A DNA stretch of 64,000 nucleotides from Streptomyces sp. NBC_00289 (GTDB lineage: Bacteria; Actinomycetota; Actinomycetes; Streptomycetales; Streptomycetaceae). Below the pieces are notes generated by a model, which saw nothing but the letters and a program-made list of their open reading frames with translations, did not search any database and was not told the origin of the DNA. The stretch lies in NCBI RefSeq assembly GCF_041435115.1, contig NZ_CP108046.1:3100001-3164000 (forward strand), written 5' to 3'. The position numbers and the translations under genes are program-made. Within the stretch, counting starts at the first letter, position 1. Each line of letters begins with the position of its first letter. This document shows positions 9,570-17,912 of the stretch, piece by piece.

Positions 9570-10127
9570 ATGGCCACACAAAAGTCCGTGATACGAGGGC
9601 TCGGTACCGCCACGGCCGCAGGTCTCGGCCTGCTGGCGGGAGCTCTCGTCAGCCTGGCCGTACAGCGCCGCACATTCGATTCGCTGCGCATCCGACTCGA
9701 CCACCTCGAGCAGGTCACGCAAACCCGCCACCACGCCAATCTCGCCACCCAGCAGCGCCTCCACTGGGAACTGCTGAGCAAGGCGATCGACAATCCCGAA
9801 CTCGCAGAGGTGCTCGACGTGTTCGAGGGGCCGGTGTCACCCGAAAGGCGACGCCAGTTCCTCTTCGCCAATGCCTTGTACACGAACCAGGTCTTCGCTT
9901 ACCGGGTCGGCAACATCAGCCGGGAGGAGTTCTTCGGATTCGTACGGGGACTGCTGCAGAACCCCGTCGTCAGGGAGTACTGGTACGCAGGTCAGCACCA
10001 GCGGGCGACCATCGCCGACGACTCGGACGAGGCCCGGCTCGGACACCTGGTCGACGACCTCCTGCGCCAACTGGAGGAGGCCGAAATAGACGAGTGGTGG
10101 GTGGTGGGGGAACCGCCTGCCGAGTAG
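9570..10127 (+). CDS. DUF6082-like membrane-anchored protein of unknown function
   Basis: A 185-residue protein from the ATG at 9570 after a GGGGG stretch. Longer in-frame starts are not supported. One N-terminal hydrophobic segment (about residues 12-30, ending in LAVQRR) would anchor it with a cytoplasmic, helix-rich, acidic remainder. The segment with FEGPVSPERRRQFLFANALY and RGLLQNPVVREYW is characteristic of a Streptomyces-restricted family (DUF6082) known mostly as conserved hypotheticals. Its function is unknown. It is followed 274 bases later by a small conserved protein, so the two are probably separately transcribed. Confidence 0.75.
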   Translation: MATQKSVIRGLGTATAAGLGLLAGALVSLAVQRRTFDSLRIRLDHLEQVTQTRHHANLATQQRLHWELLSKAIDNPELAEVLDVFEGPVSPERRRQFLFANALYTNQVFAYRVGNISREEFFGFVRGLLQNPVVREYWYAGQHQRATIADDSDEARLGHLVDDLLRQLEEAEIDEWWVVGEPPAE

Positions 10128-10401
10128 CCCGGACACCAATGGCGTCGAGTATGCCGATGCGTCAACTTTGCCCTTGTTTCACCAACCCTCACACGGGCGA
10201 AGCCAATCGAGTGATAACGAAGTGGCAAACCTGCTGTTTTCCCTGATCTCACAGGCTTAACTGCTGCGACACCCGCGCCAGGTTGACCACTGGGCACCAA
10301 TCACCCCGCTTCACTGGTCGGAGCAGCCTCGAGGGTGTATCGGGCGGGCGCGACTGCAGCGCGTCTTGCCTTTGGACCGTGAGATCAAAGGAAAAACAAC
10401 A

Positions 10402-10641
10402 GTGAGTCAGATCATCCGTCGCCTTGGTGCATCTCCACGCGACCGGGGCAGCGCAGGCGGAGCCAATTGCCCGGACATCTTCGAGTTGTCCGACGGAAGG
10501 TTCGCCGTCATCGGGACGGATGTCACGGACTCACTGGACGCGGAGCTTCCCCAGGACGCCTCACGGGGCGACTACGAGCGGATCGTCGTGATCACCCGCG
10601 AGACCCTGGTCAGGGCCAAGGCCGACATCCCCGACGCCTGA
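10402..10641 (+). CDS. Small conserved actinobacterial protein, function unknown
   Basis: A 79-residue protein starting at GTG 10402, ten bases after AAAGGA. An ATG 12 codons upstream lacks a ribosome site. The centre reads CPDIFELSDGRFAVIGTD, a signature seen in many short Streptomyces proteins that I recognise only as conserved hypotheticals. There is one cysteine, no membrane segment and no signal peptide. The single well-formed ribosome site and the terminator behind it suggest a real, independently expressed gene. Confidence 0.75.
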   Translation: MSQIIRRLGASPRDRGSAGGANCPDIFELSDGRFAVIGTDVTDSLDAELPQDASRGDYERIVVITRETLVRAKADIPDA

Positions 10642-10655
10642 CCGCACGCCCCAGG

Positions 10656-10682
10656 GGCCGGCTCGGTGCGTCCGGGCCGGCC
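10656..10682 (+). terminator. Possible terminator after the small conserved gene
   Basis: Arms GGCCGGC (10656-10662) and GCCGGCC (10676-10682), 13-base loop, then TTT. It lies just before the convergent citrate synthase stop. Confidence 0.5.
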
Positions 10683-10686
10683 TTTG

Positions 10687-11850
10687 TCACGCCGCCGGCA
10701 CCGCCACCGGCGCCCGCGGCCCCACATACCGCGCCACCGGCCGGATGATCTTCGGGTCCGCCGCCTGTTCCAGAATGTTCGCGCTCCAGCCCACCACCCG
10801 CGCCGCCGCGAACGTGGGAGTGAACATGGCGCGCGGCAGACCGCACAGTTCCATGACCACGCCCGCGTAGTACTCGACGTTCGTGTGCAACTCCCGGCCC
10901 GGTTTGAGTTCCGCGAGTATCGCCTCGACGTGACGCTCCACCTCGACGGCGAACTCGACGCGCGGACCGCCGAAGCTCTGGGCGACCTCACGCAGCATCC
11001 GGGATCGAGGGTCCTCCGTGCGGTAGATCGCATGGCCGAAGCCCATCACCCGGTCGCCGGCCAGGACACGCTCGCGGATCCAGGGGTCGATGCGGTCGGG
11101 AGTGCCGATCGCGTCCAGGGTGTCCAGTGCCCGGCTCGGCGCACCGCCGTGCAGCGGCCCCGAAAGCGCGCCCACCGCCCCCACGAGACAGGCCGCCACG
11201 TCCGCCCCCGTCGAAGCGATGACGCGCCCGGTGAACGTTGATGCGTTGAATCCGTGATCAATGGTGGTGATCAGGTACTGCTCGACCGCCCGGGCCCGCC
11301 GCGCCTCAGGCTCCGCACCCGTGAGCATGTACAGGTAGTTCGCCGCGTAGGGCAGATCGTCACGCGGCTCCACCGGGTCGAGACCGCGGCCCAGCCGGTG
11401 GAGTGCCGTGAGCAGGGTCGGCACGGCGGCGGCCGCCGCGAGGGTGTCCTGTCGCCGCTCGTCCGCGTCGATGTCGTAGACCGGGCGGAAGCCCTTCGCC
11501 GCGCCGAGCAGCGACAGCGCCGTACGCATACCGGCCAGCGGGCCGGAGGGCGCACTGGCCGCCGCTATGGCCGGCAGAGCCCCCCACACCTCGTCGGGCA
11601 CCCGACGCAGCGCGGCGGTTTCCGCGGCAAAGGCGGCGGAGCGTCGGGGGTCCGGCAGGTCCCCGTGGACCAGGAGGTGCCACACGTCCTCGAACGCGCG
11701 GGTTCGCGCCAGTTCGACGGCCGAGTACTGGCGGTAGTGGTAGAAGCCCTCGAACCCCCGGACGTCGCCGATCTCCGTGTCGGCGACCACGACACCCGCG
11801 AGCCCCCGCGGCACCTCGACGACTGTGGCTGCGGATCTGTTGACGGACAT
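10687..11850 (-). CDS. Citrate synthase-family protein
   Basis: A 387-residue protein. The ATG at 11850 follows a strong AAGGAGG. Features of the citrate synthase fold are visible: GPLHGGAPSRALD (first catalytic His), GFGHAIYRTEDPR (second catalytic His and phosphate-binding Arg), and HTNVEYYAGVVME, where the usual catalytic Asp position holds Glu. The closing FTPTFAAARVVGW block is intact. It condenses an acyl-CoA with a keto acid, but whether oxaloacetate plus acetyl-CoA or another pair is used cannot be decided. It is divergent from a paralogue that carries a DNA-binding domain, with about 100 bases between. Confidence 0.88.
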   Translation of the reverse strand: MSVNRSAATVVEVPRGLAGVVVADTEIGDVRGFEGFYHYRQYSAVELARTRAFEDVWHLLVHGDLPDPRRSAAFAAETAALRRVPDEVWGALPAIAAASAPSGPLAGMRTALSLLGAAKGFRPVYDIDADERRQDTLAAAAAVPTLLTALHRLGRGLDPVEPRDDLPYAANYLYMLTGAEPEARRARAVEQYLITTIDHGFNASTFTGRVIASTGADVAACLVGAVGALSGPLHGGAPSRALDTLDAIGTPDRIDPWIRERVLAGDRVMGFGHAIYRTEDPRSRMLREVAQSFGGPRVEFAVEVERHVEAILAELKPGRELHTNVEYYAGVVMELCGLPRAMFTPTFAAARVVGWSANILEQAADPKIIRPVARYVGPRAPVAVPAA

Positions 11851-11905
11851 GACTTCCTCCTTGAACTTGATTTGACTGTCCATGCTTGACTGGTTGTCTG
11901 TCAAT

Positions 11906-11920
11906 ATTGATTGGATCAAT
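11906..11920. promoter_or_regulatory. Perfect palindrome in the divergent citrate synthase promoter region
   Basis: ATTGAT-TGG-ATCAAT, a 6-bp perfect inverted repeat with a 3-base spacer between the two divergent citrate synthase genes. CTTGACT copies flank it to the left. It is a candidate operator, possibly for the helix-turn-helix domain of the adjacent fused protein. Confidence 0.45.
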
Positions 11921-11948
11921 GCGTCAGGATGTGGATACGGTGACCACC

Positions 11949-13205
11949 ATGCGCGATCAAGAGCCGGTCCCCGGCAACACAGAGCGGCGACTGAGCACCA
12001 AGGAGGCCGCGGAACTCCTCGGCGTGAAACCCGAGACGGTGTACGCGTACGTGAGCCGCGGCCAACTGAGCAGCCGGCGCGTTCCCGGCGGCCGGGGCAG
12101 CACCTTCGACGCCGGAGAGGTCGAGGTGCTCGCCCGGCGCAACAAGCGGGAGAGCGGCGGGAGTTCGAGCACCGGCGGTGAGCTGTCCGTACGCACCCGC
12201 CTCACTCTCATCGACACGGACCGGTACTACTTCCGGGGCGTCGACGCGGCCGAACTGGCTGCCCGGTACTCCTACGAAGAGGTCGCCGAGTGGCTGTGGA
12301 CAGGACGGTTGCGCCCCGGACTGGCCTTCACCGCCCCCCGCGCCTCGGTCACGGCCGCCCGGCGCGCCGTGGAGGCACTCCCCGAACACACCACCCCGAC
12401 CGACCGGTTGCGGGTCGCGGCGATCGCCGCGTCGGCCGCGGACCCGCTGCGTTTCGACCTGTCCGAGGAGGCCGTGCTCGGCACCGCGCGCACGCTCATC
12501 CCCACGCTCGTCGCCGCGCTGCCACCGGTCGGTCGCGGCCACCGCGACGCCGGCCCCATGGCCCACCGGCTGTGGACCCGGCTCAGCGGGACGCCCGCCA
12601 ACGAGGCCTCGCTGCGTGTCCTGGACACGGCGCTGGCCCTCCTCGTCGACCACGACCTCGCCGCCTCGACCCTGGCCGTGCGCGTCGCCGCGTCGGCCCG
12701 GGCGCACGCCTACGCGGCCGTCTCCGCCGGGCTCGGTGTGATCGAGGGCCCCCTGCACGGCGCGGCCAGCGGGCTCGCCCACCGGCTGCTGCTGGACGTG
12801 CTCGACCAGGGCAGCGCCGCGCCCGTCATCGCGGACGAACTGCGCGCGGGACGCCGCATTCCCGGACTGGGCCACCGGCTGTATCCCGGCGAGGACCCGC
12901 GCGCGCGTGCCCTGTTCGGACTCCTGGAGGAGATCCCCCAAGCGGCGCCCGCCCTCGCCGCGGCCCGAGACATCGTGGCCACCACCGCCCGGCACACTCC
13001 GTTGCACGCCAACGTCGACCTGGCCCTCGCCGTGTTCACGGCGTCCTCCGGCATGGCCTCCACGGCCGGCGAAACGATCTTCACGGTGGCCCGGACGGCA
13101 GGCTGGATCGCCCACGCCCTGGAGGAGTACGGAGAACGCCCGCTGCGCATGCGCCCGAGCGGTCACTATGTGGGTCCACGGCCGCCGCAGCCACTGCCGG
13201 GGTAG
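11949..13205 (+). CDS. Citrate synthase-family protein with N-terminal helix-turn-helix domain
   Basis: About 418 residues from the ATG at 11949. A GTG at 11940 or ATG at 11919 are alternatives, since no start has a strong ribosome site. Residues about 12-60 form a MerR/excisionase-type DNA-binding helix-turn-helix (LSTKEAAELLGVKPETVYAY, then a wing with GGRGSTFDAGEVEVL). The remainder is a citrate synthase fold with GPLHGAASG, GLGHRLYPGEDPRA and HANVDLALA, so the His, His and Asp catalytic positions are kept. The fusion suggests a metabolic enzyme that also binds DNA, perhaps controlling the divergent promoter. That role is inference. Confidence 0.88.
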   Translation: MRDQEPVPGNTERRLSTKEAAELLGVKPETVYAYVSRGQLSSRRVPGGRGSTFDAGEVEVLARRNKRESGGSSSTGGELSVRTRLTLIDTDRYYFRGVDAAELAARYSYEEVAEWLWTGRLRPGLAFTAPRASVTAARRAVEALPEHTTPTDRLRVAAIAASAADPLRFDLSEEAVLGTARTLIPTLVAALPPVGRGHRDAGPMAHRLWTRLSGTPANEASLRVLDTALALLVDHDLAASTLAVRVAASARAHAYAAVSAGLGVIEGPLHGAASGLAHRLLLDVLDQGSAAPVIADELRAGRRIPGLGHRLYPGEDPRARALFGLLEEIPQAAPALAAARDIVATTARHTPLHANVDLALAVFTASSGMASTAGETIFTVARTAGWIAHALEEYGERPLRMRPSGHYVGPRPPQPLPG

Positions 13206-13239
13206 GAATCCCCACGGCCGGAAGCCACCGTGACCCAAG

Positions 13240-13258
13240 TCAGGTTAGGCTCACCTCT
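13240..13258 (+). promoter_or_regulatory. Iron box (DmdR1/IdeR-type operator)
   Basis: TCAGGTTAGGCTCACCTCT matches the Streptomyces iron-box consensus (TTAGGTTAGGCTCACCTAA) at 16 of 19 positions, with the core AGGTTAGGCTCACCT intact. It abuts the GTG start of the sucrase/ferredoxin-like gene, so iron-loaded repressor would block expression. Confidence 0.85.
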
Positions 13259-14197
13259 GTGAGTACGTGCTCAACCGTCTCCCAGGGCCTCGACGAGCCC
13301 CTTTCGGGAACCGCGCCCACCGCGAGGGCCTGGCTGCTCCTGGAGCAGCCCGGTCCGTGGGGCGCCAGGGCGCTCACTTCGAGCCACTTGGACCCGTTGG
13401 TGGGCCGCGCCCTGGAAGCGGCCGCCGAGGGTACGGGCGTACGCGTCGCGCTCATCCGCCGGCCCGGGCGGCACGCCGACAGCGGCAGGGTCACCTCGCG
13501 TCAGGTGTACGCGGCTCACACCCGGCCGGGAAACTCCTGGCTGCACGGAGCCACCACCCGCGACCCCCGGCGGCTGCTGGACCTCGACTTCGCCGCACTC
13601 GGCGCGGGAGACCATCGCGGCTTCGACGCGGTTCTCCAGGGCCGGCCCCATGCGGGCAGTCCTCTCGCGCTCGTGTGCACCAACGGCAAGCGCGACCGCT
13701 GCTGCGCACTCCTCGGCCGGCCCCTCGCGGCCGAGCTGGCCGCCTCCGGGGCCGACGGCACCTGGGAGGTCACCCATCTGGGTGGTCATCGCTTCTCACC
13801 GACGCTGCTCGTCCTGCCGCACGGCTACGCCTACGGTCGGGTCGGTGCCCCTGACGTCCAGGAGATCCTGCACGGCGTCCAGGAGGGGCGGGTCGTCGTG
13901 GAGGGATGCCGCGGCAACTCCTCCTGGGAACGGCCCGGCCAGGCGGCCGAGCTGGCGGTGCGTACCTCGGTGGGCGAGTACGCGGCGGGCGCCCTCACCG
14001 TTGCCCGGATCGATGGCACGGCTCCGCACTGGGAGGTGACCGTCGCTCACACCGACGGACGCCACTGGCGCGTCGTCGTGGCCCAGGGCGCCTCCGTGCC
14101 GCCCCGCCCGGAGAGCTGCGGGACCTCGGCTCTCGGCTCGCCCGCGCGCATGGACGTGGTGGAGGTGCGCGAGCTGACGACGGCGCTCGCGGGCTGA
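13259..14197 (+). CDS. Sucrase/ferredoxin-like (Apd1-type) [2Fe-2S] protein
   Basis: A 312-residue protein from the GTG at 13259. The long in-frame extension upstream overlaps the citrate synthase and is noise. The C-terminal half is a thioredoxin-like ferredoxin domain: CTNGKRDRCCALLGRP supplies cysteines, and HLGGHRFSPTLLVLPHGYAYGR supplies the histidines characteristic of the family, which bind a [2Fe-2S] cluster with mixed His/Cys ligands. With an iron box at its start, it is probably induced when iron is scarce and may act in ferric-siderophore reduction or cluster homeostasis. That role is inference. No clear ribosome site precedes the start, so the transcript may be nearly leaderless. 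Confidence 0.82.
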   Translation: MSTCSTVSQGLDEPLSGTAPTARAWLLLEQPGPWGARALTSSHLDPLVGRALEAAAEGTGVRVALIRRPGRHADSGRVTSRQVYAAHTRPGNSWLHGATTRDPRRLLDLDFAALGAGDHRGFDAVLQGRPHAGSPLALVCTNGKRDRCCALLGRPLAAELAASGADGTWEVTHLGGHRFSPTLLVLPHGYAYGRVGAPDVQEILHGVQEGRVVVEGCRGNSSWERPGQAAELAVRTSVGEYAAGALTVARIDGTAPHWEVTVAHTDGRHWRVVVAQGASVPPRPESCGTSALGSPARMDVVEVRELTTALAG

Positions 14198-14361
14198 GCG
14201 GGGCCGTGCAAGGGCTGGGTGAGGCACACGAGCCCGTCGTCCGGCGGCACGCGCGTGGCGCCCTGCCCTGACATTGATCAATTGATCAGGGCCTCACACT
14301 CTTGATCAAGACATCCAGAGCAGACCTCTCTACGGCATTTTCCGCTCATCCACGTACCGTC

Positions 14362-16038
14362 ATGGGTATGAGCCCCACTCCCCCCGCACGCCGCCTGCGC
14401 CTCGGTCTGCCCCGGCGGGTGTTCTCGCAGGTGCTCCTAATGCAGCTGGCGATCGCCGCGGGAGTCGCGGTGCTCGCGACCGGTTTGTTCCTCGCGCCGC
14501 TCAGTCAGCAACTGGACGACCAGGCGATGCGCCGCGCGCTCTCCATCGCGCAGACGACCGCCGCCCAGCCGCAGATCGCGGAAGAGGTCCAGGACACACC
14601 CCCGACGGCCGCGGGACCCGTCCAGAAGGAGGCGGAACGGATCCGCCTCGCCACCGACGCCGAGTACATCGTGGTGATGGACCTGCGGGGCATCCGCTGG
14701 TCGCACACCGAGCCCAGGGAGATCGGCAGGAAGGTGTCGACCGACCCGCGCCAGGCCATCGCCGGCCACGAGGTCATGGAGATCGACAGCGGCACCCTGG
14801 GCCGTTCCGCGCGTGGCAAGGTGCCCCTGCGCGACAGCGAGGGCGACATCGTCGGCGCGGTCTCCGTGGGCATCGCGTACGACAGCGTGCGGGCCCGGCT
14901 GATCCACGCGATCCCGGGGCTGTTCGCCTACGCCGGTGGCGCCCTGGCCGTCGGCGCACTCGCCGCCTGGCTCATCTCCCGACGAGTCCAGCGGCAGACC
15001 CGCGACCTGGCCTTCTCGGACATCTCGGGGCTGCTCGCGGAGCGCGAGGCCATGCTGCACGGCATACGGGAGGGCGTCGTCGCCCTGGACCGCACCGGCC
15101 GGATCCGCCTCCTCAACGACGAGGCGCAGCGCTTGCTCGGCATCGGGAACGAGGTCGTGGGCCGGTCCCCCGACGACGCGCTCGGTGCGGGACGTACGGC
15201 CGATGTCCTGGCCGGCCGGGTGACGGGCACCGACCTGCTCACCGTCCGCGGCCAGCGCGTCCTGGTCGCCAACCGCATGCCCACCGACGACGGCGGCGCC
15301 GTGGCCACCCTGCGCGACCGCACCGAACTGGAACAGCTCGGCCGGGAACTCGACTCCACGCGGGGCCTGATCGACGCCCTGCGCGCCCAGGACCACGAAC
15401 ACGCCAACCGCATGCACACGCTTCTCGGGCTGCTGGAGCTGGAGATGTTCGACGACGCCGTGGAGTTCGTCGGAGAAGTGGTCGGTGACCACCGCGCGAC
15501 CGCGGAACAGGTCACCGAGAAGATCCAGGACCCGCTGCTCGCCGCCCTGCTCGTCGGCAAGGCGACCGTGGCCGCCGAGCGCGGAGTCGCGCTGTGGGTC
15601 TCCGACCGGACCCGGCTCCCGGACCGCCTGGTCGACCCCCGAGGCCTCGTCACGGTCGTCGGCAACCTGGTGGACAACGCTCTGGACGCGGTCGCGGGCA
15701 CCGCGCACGCGCGCGTGGAGGTCGAGCTGCGCACGGAGGGTCGTACCGCTGTCCTGCGGGTGCGGGACACGGGACCGGGCATCCCGGTGGAGCACCACGA
15801 GTTGATTTTCACCGAGGGCTGGTCCACGAAGAAGCCGCCCGCACACCGTGAGCGCGGTATCGGGCTGTCCCTGGTGCGCAGGTTCGCCGAACGGCAGGGC
15901 GGCAGCGCGTCCGTCGGCGAGGCGGCGGGCGGTGGCGCGGAGTTCACCGTCGTACTGCCCGAGGCGCTGGCCGGATCCGACCTGGAACCGGTCCTCACCG
16001 CACCGTCCGCCCCGCGCGTGCCCCAGGAGGAGTCGTGA
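14362..16038 (+). CDS. Sensor histidine kinase of the CitA/DcuS type
   Basis: About 558 residues from the ATG at 14362, with a second ATG two codons on. The order is a transmembrane helix (about 15-40), an extracytoplasmic PDC sensor domain (about 45-175, TDAEYIVVMDLRGIRWSH), a second transmembrane helix (about 180-205), a PAS domain (about 220-330), an H-box with DHEHANRMHTLLGL (His near residue 350) and a HATPase domain with NLVDNALDAV, DTGPGIP and RGIGLSL boxes. Kinases of this class sense citrate or C4-dicarboxylates. The stop overlaps the start of the response regulator, so the pair is coupled. Ligand unknown. Confidence 0.93.
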   Translation: MGMSPTPPARRLRLGLPRRVFSQVLLMQLAIAAGVAVLATGLFLAPLSQQLDDQAMRRALSIAQTTAAQPQIAEEVQDTPPTAAGPVQKEAERIRLATDAEYIVVMDLRGIRWSHTEPREIGRKVSTDPRQAIAGHEVMEIDSGTLGRSARGKVPLRDSEGDIVGAVSVGIAYDSVRARLIHAIPGLFAYAGGALAVGALAAWLISRRVQRQTRDLAFSDISGLLAEREAMLHGIREGVVALDRTGRIRLLNDEAQRLLGIGNEVVGRSPDDALGAGRTADVLAGRVTGTDLLTVRGQRVLVANRMPTDDGGAVATLRDRTELEQLGRELDSTRGLIDALRAQDHEHANRMHTLLGLLELEMFDDAVEFVGEVVGDHRATAEQVTEKIQDPLLAALLVGKATVAAERGVALWVSDRTRLPDRLVDPRGLVTVVGNLVDNALDAVAGTAHARVEVELRTEGRTAVLRVRDTGPGIPVEHHELIFTEGWSTKKPPAHRERGIGLSLVRRFAERQGGSASVGEAAGGGAEFTVVLPEALAGSDLEPVLTAPSAPRVPQEES

Positions 16039-16718
16039 TGATCGAGGTCCTCGTCGTGGACGACGACACCAGGGTCGCGCGGGTCAACGCCGCCTACGTC
16101 GAGAAGGTGCCGGGCTTCCATGTGGCCGGTGAGGCGCACAGCGCGGCGGAGGCGCTGCGTCAACTGGAGACGCTCCCGCGGCTGGACCTGGTCCTCATGG
16201 ACCACTACCTGCCGGACGAGACGGGGCTGGCGGTCGTCCAGGAGATGCGCCGGCGCGGGCACCAGACGGACGTGATCATGGTGACGGCGGCCCGGGACGT
16301 GACGACCGTGCAGGCGGCGATGCGGCAGGGCGCCCTGCAGTACCTGGTCAAGCCGTTCGCCTTCGCGGGGCTGCGCGCCAGGCTGGAGGCGTACGCGAAA
16401 CTGCGGCGGACCCTCGACGGCGGCGGTGAGGCCGAACAGGCCGAGGTGGACCGGATCTTCGGCGCCCTGTCCGCACCGTCCGAACCCCAGCTGCCCAAAG
16501 GGCACTCCCCCACCACGGCGGAGCTCGTCCGGCAGTCACTGATGAACGCGGCAGGTCCCCTGTCCGCCCAGGAGATCGCCGAGCGGACGGGCGTGAGCCG
16601 CCAGACCGCGCAGCGCTATCTGAAGCTCCTGGAGCGCACGGGCCGAGCCCGGCTCACGCTCAGGTACGGCGACGCGGGCCGCCCGGAACACCGTTACGTG
16701 TGGGCGACCCGCGCCTGA
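16035..16718 (+). CDS. Response regulator of the CitB/DcuR type
   Basis: A 227-residue protein. The receiver domain has the acidic pocket VVDDD, phospho-acceptor Asp in LVLMDHYLPDE (about residue 56) and the conserved Lys in YLVKPF. The C-terminal helix-turn-helix (about 170-215) includes LSAQEIAERTGVSRQTAQRYL. It overlaps the sensor kinase gene by four bases, so it is its cognate partner. A close paralogue lies at 19756-20451, on the far side of an ABC importer operon, and the importer is the obvious candidate target. Confidence 0.93.
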   Translation: MMIEVLVVDDDTRVARVNAAYVEKVPGFHVAGEAHSAAEALRQLETLPRLDLVLMDHYLPDETGLAVVQEMRRRGHQTDVIMVTAARDVTTVQAAMRQGALQYLVKPFAFAGLRARLEAYAKLRRTLDGGGEAEQAEVDRIFGALSAPSEPQLPKGHSPTTAELVRQSLMNAAGPLSAQEIAERTGVSRQTAQRYLKLLERTGRARLTLRYGDAGRPEHRYVWATRA

Positions 16719-16787
16719 GGCACAGCCCGTGGGGGCGAGGGAAGGCGGCCGTGCCCTCCTCACATACGGACGATGGGGGCGGAGATG

Positions 16788-17858
16788 TCAGCCTGCGGCC
16801 TTCTTCACGAACTCGGTCGTGTACGTCTTGCTCAGGTCCACCGTCGCGTTCTGGATGTTGGGGTTGAACGCCTTGAGCACCTTCTCGACGGTCTCGGGTC
16901 CGTCCGCGGGCATGACGCCGTCCCGGGTGAACATCGGGAGCGTGCTCTTGATGGCCACCGCGTACAGCATCTTGTTGCCCTGCGAGTAGTCGGCCGGCAT
17001 CGTGTCGGCGATCTCGCTCGCGCTGTGTGTGGACATCCACTTGAGCGTCTTGACGAATGCATTGGCCAACTTCTGGACCGTGTCCTTGTGACTGTTGACC
17101 CAGCTCGTCTGCATGTACAGGCTCGATGAGGGGTACGGCCCACCGAGCGCCTCCTCCGAGCCCTGCGGGGTGCGCATGTCGAGGAGGACCTTGCCCGCCT
17201 TCTTGTCCAGGATCGTGGCGACGGTCGGATCGGTGGTCATGCCTCCGGCGATCGCGCCCTGCTGGAGTGCCGAGATGAAGGTCGGTCCCGCGCCGACGGC
17301 GACCGGCGTGAACTCGCTGACCTTGACGCCGTTCTTCACGGCGAGGTACTTGGTGAGGAAGTCCGTCGAGGAACCGAGGCCGGTGACGCCGAGCTTCTTG
17401 CCCTTGAAGTCCTTGGGTGACGTGATGTCGTCCGCCGCCTTGGTGGAGACGATCTCCACCTCGCCGGGCGCGCGCGAGAACTGCACGACGGATTCCACGG
17501 CCTTGCCCTTGACCTGCAGGTCGAGCGTGTGGTCGTAGAAGCCGACGGCGCCCTGCACCTGCCCGGAGACGAGTGCCGTCTCGGCCTGGACCCCCGCGGG
17601 CTCGCTCAGCAGCTCCACCTCGAGACCCTCGGCGTCGAAGTATCCGAGCCGCTGCGTGAGCATCGCCGGCAGGTAGATGACCTTGTCCAGGCCGCCGACC
17701 ATGATCTTGACCTTCTCGCCCTTGCCGTCGCCCTTGCCGCCGGAGCCGGAGGAGGCGGTACTCGCCGCGTCGTTGGCGCAGGCGGTGAGCGAGGAGAGGG
17801 CGAGCAGCCCGGCGGCGGCCAGCGCGGCGTATCTGGCGGTCTTGCGCATGCGGTTCAC
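16788..17858 (-). CDS. ABC importer solute-binding lipoprotein (NMT1/SsuA class)
   Basis: A 356-residue protein. The N-terminus has positive residues, a hydrophobic core and the lipobox LTAC (Cys at about residue 27), so it is a lipoprotein tethered outside the membrane. The rest matches periplasmic-binding proteins of the NMT1/THI5/SsuA class, with KVKIMVGGLDKVIYLPAMLT at the start and the TGLGSSTDFL segment that forms the ligand cleft. The class binds sulfonates, thiamine precursors, nitrate or aromatic acids, and the substrate here is unknown. It is last in a permease-ATPase-binding protein operon, 54 bases after the permease. Confidence 0.9.
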   Translation of the reverse strand: MNRMRKTARYAALAAAGLLALSSLTACANDAASTASSGSGGKGDGKGEKVKIMVGGLDKVIYLPAMLTQRLGYFDAEGLEVELLSEPAGVQAETALVSGQVQGAVGFYDHTLDLQVKGKAVESVVQFSRAPGEVEIVSTKAADDITSPKDFKGKKLGVTGLGSSTDFLTKYLAVKNGVKVSEFTPVAVGAGPTFISALQQGAIAGGMTTDPTVATILDKKAGKVLLDMRTPQGSEEALGGPYPSSSLYMQTSWVNSHKDTVQKLANAFVKTLKWMSTHSASEIADTMPADYSQGNKMLYAVAIKSTLPMFTRDGVMPADGPETVEKVLKAFNPNIQNATVDLSKTYTTEFVKKAAG

Positions 17859-17912
17859 GTCCTTGTGAGTGTGCGGTGCTGGGAGGTGGAGAGGCGAGAC
17901 GAGGGGGCCGGT

